40,110 nt of DNA from Oligoflexales bacterium (GTDB lineage: Bacteria > Bdellovibrionota_B > Oligoflexia > Oligoflexales > Bog-1112): the NCBI GenBank assembly GCA_017985985.1, contig JAGNWK010000018.1, positions 1 to 40,110 of the forward strand. The letters are read 5' to 3'. Below, one piece after another: positions 34,066 to 40,110 of the stretch. Both the position numbers and the translations under genes were made by a program. Under the pieces are notes generated by a model, which was not told where the DNA came from, ran no database searches, and saw nothing but the letters and a program-made list of their open reading frames with translations. Numbering within the stretch: position 1 is the stretch's first letter; every line of letters begins with the position of its first letter.

Positions 34066-34626
34066 ATGCAGAGATCAGCTTCACAATTCCAATTTTTTGG
34101 GGGATGGTTTTTTTTCCATCTCGTAGCGCTCTGCCTGATGGCGTCGCCAGTGCAGGCGTGGGAACTTCGAGCTGGTTTAGGGGCTATGGAGGAGGGTGAT
34201 GATAGGCTCAGGAGCTCTTTCCTTCTTCATGCCGAAAAAGGATCTTTCGCTAGCCAGATGATTTATGCTCATCGTTCTTTCTCATCTGTCGTAGAAAATA
34301 CATTTCTTCTGTCCTTCGATAAATACATCTTGATCCCCTCATCTCTTTTTTCCAATCGTCTCTCAGTGCTGGTCGGGGCCGGAGTCCTCCGTGAGGACTC
34401 CCAGATTTCTTATAAGAAGGAGGAGGATAAAGCCTACAACCTTTTCGAAAAGCGCTATAATTTTGGGCTTCATACCGGAATTTCTTGGAAGTATGTGGGG
34501 TCAGGGCCTTTGCACTTTGCTATCACGTGGCAGTCTGCTTTATTTCCTGCTGGGGCGCTCGGTGGCATCCTTCTCGTCACAGGTAGAAAGCAGTTTATGA
34601 CCATAGAAAGTGGTATAGAACTTTGA
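34066..34626 (+). CDS. Small exported protein, possible outer-membrane barrel
   Basis: 186 residues with an evident signal peptide (FFFHLVALCLMASPVQA cleaved before WEL). The mature part alternates polar and hydrophobic residues in short strands with turn-like Gly/Asn/Asp, and it ends IESGIEL, as expected of a small outer-membrane beta-barrel. I recognise no family. Its stop overlaps the next gene's TTG start (TTGA), and that protein has a similar size and end, so they may be distant paralogues made together. It lies 55 bp after the S41 peptidase. Confidence 0.65.
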   Translation: MQRSASQFQFFGGWFFFHLVALCLMASPVQAWELRAGLGAMEEGDDRLRSSFLLHAEKGSFASQMIYAHRSFSSVVENTFLLSFDKYILIPSSLFSNRLSVLVGAGVLREDSQISYKKEEDKAYNLFEKRYNFGLHTGISWKYVGSGPLHFAITWQSALFPAGALGGILLVTGRKQFMTIESGIEL

Positions 34627-35165
34627 AGAGCCTGAATAGAGACCGAAGTCAATGCAGAACTTCGTCATTGCGAGCGTTAGCGAAACAATCTCCATGTAAA
34701 GGTAGATGGCTTCGTTGCCTACAGCTCTTCGCTATGGCGCTCATTCTTCTGCTGGCAAGCTTGTCTCCTTTTACGGAATCGGCTTATGCAGATTTTGTGA
34801 TTCATGCAGGCCCTGCTTCCATGGGGATTGGTGGCTCAAACCCCCTTTCTATACCTCCCACGGACCCGTTAGATTATGAATTTGTCTGGCTAACAGACAG
34901 CGAGAAGGAGTGGTCTTTCGGTCTGTCTCCAGGTGTTTTTTATGGGCAGCGTTATACTTTTGCTGACCACTTCACTTATGTTTCTCTTGGGGGAGGAATC
35001 GTCAACGAGTTTAATGGGCTCGGGCCTGGAATTTATACGGCCTTTGGTTATGATTACTGTGATTGGTTCTGCTTTAATATCGAATACAAACAGGCTCTCG
35101 GGTTTACCACGAAAAATATTCTCAGTCCGTATGCACTGCGTGTCGGAGTGACGATCGAGTACTAG
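34623..35165 (+). CDS. Small exported protein, possible outer-membrane barrel, with repeat-derived N-terminus
   Basis: From ATG 34734 the protein starts MALILLLASL, has a likely AYA cleavage site and a beta-strand-rich mature part ending RVGVTIEY, typical of outer-membrane barrels. The open frame goes back to a TTG at 34623 that overlaps the previous stop. The codons between (SSLRALAKQSPCKGRW and on) come from a family B repeat. ATG 34734 alone would give a signal without basic residues; the repeat supplies Lys and Arg. So either the repeat replaced the original start, or the in-frame fusion is used. No family is recognised. Confidence 0.6.
   Translation: MKSLNRDRSQCRTSSLRALAKQSPCKGRWLRCLQLFAMALILLLASLSPFTESAYADFVIHAGPASMGIGGSNPLSIPPTDPLDYEFVWLTDSEKEWSFGLSPGVFYGQRYTFADHFTYVSLGGGIVNEFNGLGPGIYTAFGYDYCDWFCFNIEYKQALGFTTKNILSPYALRVGVTIEY
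34662..34733. repeat. Family B repeat, diverged copy inside an open reading frame
   Basis: It reads TTCGTCATTGCGAGCGTTAG, then AACAATCTCCATGTAAAGG and CTTCGTTGCCTACAGCTC. This is the same layout as 18550-18628 without the right arm's end. It is open in the frame of the following exported protein. Confidence 0.8.
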
Positions 35166-35227
35166 ATGTTTCGCTCTCCTGCAAGGGGAGATTTCTAAAG
35201 AGGGGGATAGAGACAGGGGGGAGAATC

Positions 35228-35254
35228 CTAAAGAGGGGGGAGCGCCCTCTTTAG
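35228..35254 (+). promoter_or_regulatory. Hairpin just before the matrixin ribosome site
   Basis: A perfect 10-bp stem, CTAAAGAGGG and CCCTCTTTAG, encloses GGGAGCG. The ribosome site AAGGAG of the metalloprotease gene begins about 8 bases later. There is no U tract, so it is more likely an mRNA structure affecting translation or stability than a terminator. Confidence 0.45.
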
Positions 35255-35274
35255 TTACCGGAAGGAGTGATCTG

Positions 35275-36093
35275 TTGCTTGCTACAAATGTACTCAGAAA
35301 CATAAGTCGATGGTCCTTCATTTTCTCCCTTTTTCTTATGGGGGAATATGCCGGAGCTTTTGTTCTTATCTCTGGCCCTCAGGAGGCGAAACTTCCTGTC
35401 AGTCCAGAAAGTCCCTACATCAACTTTTATTGGAATGGGAGTGCACCAGAGGGCTTAAAAAATCCAGAAGAAGTGGATGAGTCTTGGGTTGGTCTAGAGC
35501 CTGTTACGCTGATGCAAAATATTATTGTTTATGCTGTTCGGGCTTGGATGAGAGTCCCCGGGTCCTATCTCCGCTTTCAGTTGAGTTGGGATCCGAGTGC
35601 TGTAGAGGATGGAGAGGATCGCAAGTTCTCTATCGTTGTTAAAGAAAGTAGCAATTTAACGAGTGCTGCTTATGCTCGGCCTGTCATCCAAGATGGAGTG
35701 ATTACAGACTGTGATATCAATGTGAGTGGGAGCTCCGTCTCGGTGAAGAGTTTAGTCTATACGATGATTCACGAGATGGGTCACTGCATAGGGCTTGGTC
35801 ATGCCCATACGAATTATGGTGCTATCATGGGCTATTCTCGTGATGACAGGAAGCCAAGACTAGGTGCCGATGATATTGCAGGACTGCTCTATCTCTACCC
35901 AAGTCCTGATCCTGACTACGATGAAGGTGACAAAGACCCTCTTAACTGCGGTTCAAATGCTATCTGGACTCAAGGTGGTGGGGGAGGCTCTTCATCTACC
36001 CGAACTTTTATTTTTTTAAGTCCTCTTCTTCTTGTCCTATGGATGGAGCTGAGATCTCGTCGTCGAGTTGTTTCGTCGAGCCAAGCTGTCTAA
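35275..36093 (+). CDS. Matrixin-type zinc metalloprotease with C-terminal membrane tail
   Basis: The TTG start has AAGGAG seven bases upstream. A signal peptide covers about the first 28 residues. The zinc site is HEMGHCIGLGH at 166-176 with catalytic E167, and the Met-turn is M185 (GAIMGYS), as in M10 matrixins. After the catalytic domain comes an acidic DPDYDEGDKD segment. A Gly/Ser stretch (GGGGGSSS), a hydrophobic helix (FIFLSPLLLVLWM) and a basic RSRRR tail follow. That three-part tail resembles GlyGly-CTERM or other sorting tails removed by a rhombosortase-like protease. The last residues run into repeat DNA. It likely acts on extracellular or host proteins; substrate unknown. Confidence 0.86.
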   Translation: MLATNVLRNISRWSFIFSLFLMGEYAGAFVLISGPQEAKLPVSPESPYINFYWNGSAPEGLKNPEEVDESWVGLEPVTLMQNIIVYAVRAWMRVPGSYLRFQLSWDPSAVEDGEDRKFSIVVKESSNLTSAAYARPVIQDGVITDCDINVSGSSVSVKSLVYTMIHEMGHCIGLGHAHTNYGAIMGYSRDDRKPRLGADDIAGLLYLYPSPDPDYDEGDKDPLNCGSNAIWTQGGGGGSSSTRTFIFLSPLLLVLWMELRSRRRVVSSSQAV

Positions 36094-36110
36094 GTATTCT
36101 TCGCAGAACC

Positions 36111-36204
36111 TCGTCATTGCGAGCGAAGCGAAGCAATCTCGGTGTAAAGGCAAGATTGCTTCGTCGCCTGCGGCTCAAGGTTTTTCCCCTAACCCCTCCT
36201 TGCA
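36111..36204. repeat. Family B repeat abutting a family D end
   Basis: 36111-36177 is a family B copy (TCGTCATTGCGAGCGAAGCG to CGCCTGCGGCTC), missing its right arm. From 36177 a family D end (AAGGTTTTTCCCCTAACCCC then TCCTTGCA) takes over and includes the lpxC stop codon. The two elements are joined directly, with no unique DNA between. Confidence 0.85.
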
Positions 36205-37088
36205 ACGCGAATGTTCTGTTGTTGAAAATGCTCGATAGCTTTTTTGACGAATTGAACATGGAGGCTGTGACCTCCTTTATAGATGGTGATTTTACCTGCT
36301 AGACGAGCACCGAGCAGGGCAAGGTCACCGATAGCATCCAGCAATTTGTGACGAGCGAATTCATCCTCAGAGCGCAGGCCTTCGGCGTTGAGAACAGTGC
36401 TGTCGTTGACAACGACAGCATTATCGAGAGAACCCCCTAGAGCTAGCCCCTGCTTTCTCATGGCCTGAACGCTGTCTGCATGGCAGAAAGTCCTGGCCTC
36501 CGCTAATTTTAAGAACTCCTCTTCACTAAATCGAAGACTTACCTTCTGTTTACCAATCGCACGACTGGGGAAATCAATACTGCACTCTAGGTCGAGGATG
36601 GGATGTTTCTCGGACTCGCGCCTCCCCATGGCGTCCAGAGGGTCTATGCGCATGAATTGATCGCCATTGCGGACTTCAAAGCTTTCATGTGGGTAGAGCC
36701 ATCTGCGTTTAGCCGGTTGGACTTGAATCCCCGCTTCACTGATTCTGTCGACAAAAGGGGCGGCGCTGCCGTCAAGGATGGGGATCTCTTCGGAATCGAC
36801 TCTCACAAGGGCGTTATCTATTCCCAGACCGAATAAAGCGGCCATCAGGTGCTCGACTGTAGAGATCTGGATGGTTCCATGACCGAGCGTTGTGCAAAGC
36901 TGGGTGGAAACGACTTGATCGGGGTGAGCGGGGATTAAAATGCTGTGGAGGAGATCTGTCCTTTGGAAAATAATCCCAGTGTCAGGGGCCTGGGGGTGAA
37001 TGCTGAGATTCACGAGTTTGCCAGAGTGTAGGCCAACACCCGCAAAATGGGCTGCTTTAGCGATGGTTCCCTGCAAGAATATACTCAT
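36189..37088 (-). CDS. lpxC: UDP-3-O-acyl-N-acetylglucosamine deacetylase LpxC
   Basis: LpxC is the committed zinc-dependent deacetylase of lipid A synthesis. The zinc ligands line up with the family: H80 in TVEHLMAAL, H247 and D251 in RHKLLDAIGD, and the catalytic-site H274 in GGHSLH. GVGLHSGK and ILDGSAAPF are also typical. The length of 299 is usual. The last residues (VARRG) and the TAG stop come from a family D repeat, so the native C-terminus may have been trimmed slightly; the core is intact and the gene should be functional. It is alone on this strand, after K4 and a terminator. Its presence shows a lipopolysaccharide-bearing Gram-negative cell. Confidence 0.97.
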   Translation of the reverse strand: MSIFLQGTIAKAAHFAGVGLHSGKLVNLSIHPQAPDTGIIFQRTDLLHSILIPAHPDQVVSTQLCTTLGHGTIQISTVEHLMAALFGLGIDNALVRVDSEEIPILDGSAAPFVDRISEAGIQVQPAKRRWLYPHESFEVRNGDQFMRIDPLDAMGRRESEKHPILDLECSIDFPSRAIGKQKVSLRFSEEEFLKLAEARTFCHADSVQAMRKQGLALGGSLDNAVVVNDSTVLNAEGLRSEDEFARHKLLDAIGDLALLGARLAGKITIYKGGHSLHVQFVKKAIEHFQQQNIRVARRG

Positions 37089-37181
37089 CTTTTGCTTTCT
37101 TATTTAAACCGACCGGGAAAAGTCTTTCCACAATATAGAATAAAAAATAAGGAAGCAAAAGACGTGCCATAATATTTTATA

Positions 37182-37207
37182 TAAAAAACAGATGGTTGTA
37201 CCGTCTG
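37182..37207 (-). terminator. Intrinsic terminator downstream of K4
   Basis: On the minus strand CAGACGGT, loop ACA and ACCATCTG pair with one mismatch and are followed by TTTTTT. It lies 68 bp after the K4 stop. The about 95 bp between it and lpxC are A+T-rich and probably hold the lpxC promoter. Confidence 0.6.
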
Positions 37208-37274
37208 GCGGTTTTTAGTGTGGCAATAAGAACACAAAGTCTGTTGCTTTTGTATCTTGTCGTTTGCTTTTCAC

Positions 37275-39793
37275 CTAAGCTGCTAGGAGCAAGCTTTGTG
37301 CATAATGAATCGTTGGGAAGGTGAAGATTTGTGCTTGAGTTTGGATCTTGCTTTTGATTTTTTCAAGAGATTTACGAATTTCTGTTGGACTTGGTCTCTT
37401 CTCAATCTTATCGTTCGAAGCTGCTCTTATGAGATCGAAAAATCCACAATCAATAAGCAGCTGAATCTTTGTTTTAAAGGCAGGATCTTCCTCTTCAGAG
37501 CTTGATTTTCTAATGAGGAAATCTAGAAATTTGTGAAAACTATGATCACTACTACTGGTCATATACATCTGATAATGCGGACGGAATATAGGGTCATCAA
37601 TATTTAAGTAGCTATTGACCATACGTTGATAGGGGTTTAAACCTAGGTATCTTATCAGCACGCTCACTAAATTTCCATACTGGTCTCCAGATGAAAGTGC
37701 TCTCTGGACTTTTTCGACGGCTTCTTCTCCTGCTTTTACGCGCATCTCCTCTGTTAAGGTTTTGCTAGCTAAGCTCTCACGAACAGATTTTAGAATAGTT
37801 TCAGCATAGGAAAGGCAAGCAGAGTCGATGGTTAGAGGGGTGCCCTTTGGCGTAAAATCATTTTGTTCAATGAAATCGATGATACGAGTCGATGTCCCAA
37901 AGTCTGTCATAATAACCCTGCCTGCATCGTCCCTTAACAAATTGTCTGGTTTAACATCTCTGTGAACAATACCAATCTGTTCAAACTCACCCAGGGTGTC
38001 AACAAGCTGCTCTGCATCAGAAATAATGACCTTTAAATCATCTTCACCTCTTAGGTGATTTTTCCTTGATAGTGGTTTTGCTAGAGGCATGATCAGGGCT
38101 GGTCCAGTAGTTGTCTCAATAAGACCTAAGATGGGTAAAACCAAGCCTGGTTTCGATTCTGATATGTCTTGCAGTATTTCAATTTCATTTCTTGCTTCAA
38201 TAGTATCGACAAGTGGCCATTTGATAGCGAAGTCAAAGTCAACTGGCTTTTCATCAAGATTAAATTTTGCAATGTAATGTATGACATCCCCAAAACTTCC
38301 TCGACCCAGGTGACCGATTCTTTTAAAGATGATGCCTTCGATCTCCAAATTATAGCCTTGTTTAAGGGGTCTAAGTTTTCCAAGCTCTTCGTTAGGTTTT
38401 TGTAGAAAAAATTCTCTCAATATAGCTTTAGTACGCTCCCTATCGTCGATGATTAGGGAATTTCCTCCTGGGGATTCTTCCCTCGGGCTCTCAGGAAGAA
38501 AAGCGCCCCTGGGTGTAGATGCGGGTGTTGGTGGAGCTTTGAAATCTTCTGCAAGGATTAAATAGTTTTCTAAGGTGACGTTTTTAACCATAGGTCTGAG
38601 AACATAAAGTGCATCTTCAGCTTCCAGATGAGCTAGGAATGCATCTTGAGCTTTTTCGACATTTGAGGCAGCATGCTCTTCTATGATTTTAGAAGCGTCG
38701 AAAACTTTAGGCTTTGATATTCTTTGAAAGAGGAAGCTCATGACAACGCCTGTCTTTTCGCTCATAACTTTCATACCTGGTTTTCGACTGACTTTTATAA
38801 TAGCCTTCAGTTCCACAAAATCATCAGTTTTCCAATTTGCTTCGAACTGAATCTCATCAGTCTCCTCTTTCAGAACTTCACCACTTTTTAACGATGTTAA
38901 TTTTTCCATGAAAGATTGAGATCGATCAGAATTTAGAAAAGCATCTATTTTTTCTAGTGCTTCCCCTAGTTGAGGGTCGTGCTGGATATCCTTAGATCCA
39001 CCATGAATGAATGACCTAGCTTTTTCTTTCTCAATAAACTGTCTTGCTAGTGTTAGGTCTTTCTCAGAAAGCTTTGTTGCAAGTTCTGCTGCACCAGGTG
39101 CTTTTTGCTGTGGACGGTTGATGTCTACAGATTTTTTGAAAACGAGGCCAAAACTTAAAGAAGGTTCTTTTAACGTAGCTTGTTTTACAAGCCCCTTGGA
39201 ACCGAGGAAATCTAAGAAGGTCTGTATGGAAAGAACAGATGTCGAGTAATGGCTCTTATCATTAAAAGAAACTAGGATTCCATCCTCATCCACACAGAGC
39301 TGTCCTGCAGAGAGGATATTCCACTGTCTATTGGCATTGCGAAGAACAGAATCGATGTGGTCAGAGGGATCGATGAGGAACTGTCCAGACTTGAGGTCCA
39401 TAGCATAGCCATAGCATTTTTTAGCTAGGTGTTGCTTTGTCTGTGCATCTATAACGGATCCATCTTTTTGAATATCCGCAAGCTGAAGTGAATATGTCTT
39501 TAAATCGGTTTTTAAATTCGCATCGATCTCCCCCTGGCTTAAGGGGGAACTTATAGATTGAGAACTAGGATAAAAAGGAACATCATTGTAATGATAATTC
39601 GGGTTTAGATTTTGATCTTTAAGAGAGGAGATAAAGTCTTCGTAGTCAAGTCTAAAATAGGCTGTGGATTTGTGCTGTCTGTCAGAAGAACTTGCGCTTG
39701 TGTAGTGCGAGGATGTCTTACTTTACAGGCTGTGCCACCTGCTAAGGCTAAGAAGAAAACAGTGTGTTGAAATTTCCATTTTTGTTGCACCAA
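37275..39793 (-). CDS. Exported Ser/Thr-kinase-like lipoprotein interrupted by a frameshift (K4)
   Basis: The main frame is open from 39722 to 37275. It encodes the shared N-terminal module (YFRLDYEDF, CYGYAMD, LSAGQLCVDEDG, FNDKSHY), then a canonical kinase: GRGSFGDV, FAIKW, VHRDVKPDN, TDFGTS. The first in-frame ATG (39401) lies in the middle of the module, so it is not the real start. A second frame from 39793 (TTG) or 39790 (GTG, with GAGGGGAAG upstream) encodes a lipoprotein signal ending GGTAC with C23. K3 aligns across both frames if they join near 39660-39668 (QP then YFRLDY). So a one-base indel splits the gene. It may be inactive or a sequencing error. Of the four it has the most orthodox kinase motifs. 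Confidence 0.75.
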
Positions 39794-39867
39794 ATTTCAA
39801 CTTCCCCTCACTGAGATTCATCCCACAGTGTGACGAATTCGATCCTATTTAGATAAAGAGAAGGGGG

Positions 39868-39961
39868 AACCGTAGCAAGTTCCCCGTTGACCAAAAAACC
39901 GGCGCAAGCCTCGTCCTCAACACCCATTGCGTAGCTTTGGGTGTAGGACGGGGTCAAGCCG
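39868..39961. repeat. Family D piece and imperfect inverted repeat next to the transposase
   Basis: AAGGGGGAACC...GTTCCCC (about 39868-39890) is a short family D hairpin. Then 39901-39961 forms an imperfect inverted repeat of about 24 bp per arm (CGGC..AAGCCTCGTCCTC..ACACCCA against TGGGTGTAGGACGGGGTCAAGCCG) around TTGCGTAGCTT. It may be the insertion-sequence end or a terminator of the transposase gene. Confidence 0.55.
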
Positions 39962-39973
39962 TAAAGACTTCGC

Positions 39974-40110
39974 TTAGGGAGGGGATGCTTTCATAACCTT
40001 TTCAAGGTAAGAATCATCCCATGCACATAGCTTGGTTCGCCGCTTAATGCTATTCTTATCATCAATCCTCTTTATCATTGCCAAGGCAGCTTTCCTAATG
40101 ATTGTGAAAT
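39974..40110 (-). mobile_element. C-terminus of an ISAs1-family transposase (partial at window edge)
   Basis: The minus strand encodes about 44 residues entering from the right edge. They include IRKAALAMIKR, then SIKRRTKLCAWDDSYLEKVM. This matches the typical end of ISAs1-family transposases: a helix with ALxLLKR, then a basic KxKRxxAGWDxxYL motif. The DDE catalytic core lies outside the window, so completeness cannot be judged. The element may have moved the nearby kinase gene, or simply inserted beside it. Confidence 0.6.

Noticed and set aside
39995..40025. Apparent match of GGGATGATTC in the transposase end to the family C repeat
   Set aside because: Only about ten bases match, and in the transposase they encode the expected W-D-D-S motif, so chance is enough.

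Overview
The window looks like part of a Gram-negative, proteobacteria-like chromosome. LpxC (lipid A synthesis), a RodZ-like protein, lipoprotein signals, small outer-membrane barrel candidates and a prepilin-like protein all indicate a two-membrane cell. Moderate G+C, many dispersed palindromic repeats, gene decay, and exported kinases and OTU proteases next to a broken Fic gene suggest a host-associated or predatory lineage. Bdellovibrionota/Oligoflexia would fit, but the sequence does not prove it.

Layout. 1-290 is a high-G+C segment unlike everything else, joined at about 287-295 to the last codons of a DUF423 membrane-protein gene; this is probably an assembly chimera or a recombination scar. 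384-2289 holds a fused MsrB-MsrA methionine sulfoxide reductase and a divergent DUF1684 protein. 2290-2760 is repeat DNA. 2762-3820 is a Fic AMP-transferase gene broken by two frameshifts.

4048-14655 is the most unusual part, read entirely on the + strand. In order it holds an exported Ser/Thr-kinase-like lipoprotein (K1), a deletion-riddled kinase remnant, two tandem exported OTU-family cysteine proteases, a truncated paralogue of the kinase N-terminal module (K2), and a second full kinase (K3). A further paralogue (K4, interrupted by a frameshift) lies at 37275-39793 and a more divergent kinase-like lipoprotein (K5) at 22792-24363. K1, K2, K3 and K4 share an N-terminal module that I do not recognise, with a G-x-L-C and F-N-(N/D)-(K/Q)-S core. 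Kinase, OTU and Fic folds are typical of effectors acting on eukaryotic proteins, so I read this as an effector-like island expanding and decaying by duplication. The function is inference.

14787-20145 carries MetH and a cysteine-rich prepilin-like protein. 20190-22050 is dense in repeats and contains a GT4 glycosyltransferase flanked by an inverted 30-bp repeat. 22041-25316 holds gene fragments, K5 and a proline-rich exported protein. 25561-31720, all on the minus strand, is mostly housekeeping: YciI-like, DTW-domain tRNA modification enzyme, DAACS symporter, DUF374 acyltransferase, single-domain response regulator, ComEC-like membrane protein and RodZ-like protein. 31868-36093, on the + strand, is an envelope set: TPR lipoprotein, S41 (CtpA-like) protease, two small outer-membrane-like proteins and a matrixin-type metalloprotease with a C-terminal membrane tail. 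LpxC, K4 and the C-terminus of an ISAs1-type transposase follow on the minus strand to the right edge.

At least four families of dispersed repeats, named A to D here, occupy the intergenic space. Family D ends in stop codons on both sides and closes the reading frames of three genes (glycosyltransferase, DUF374, lpxC). Family B lies directly against gene starts.
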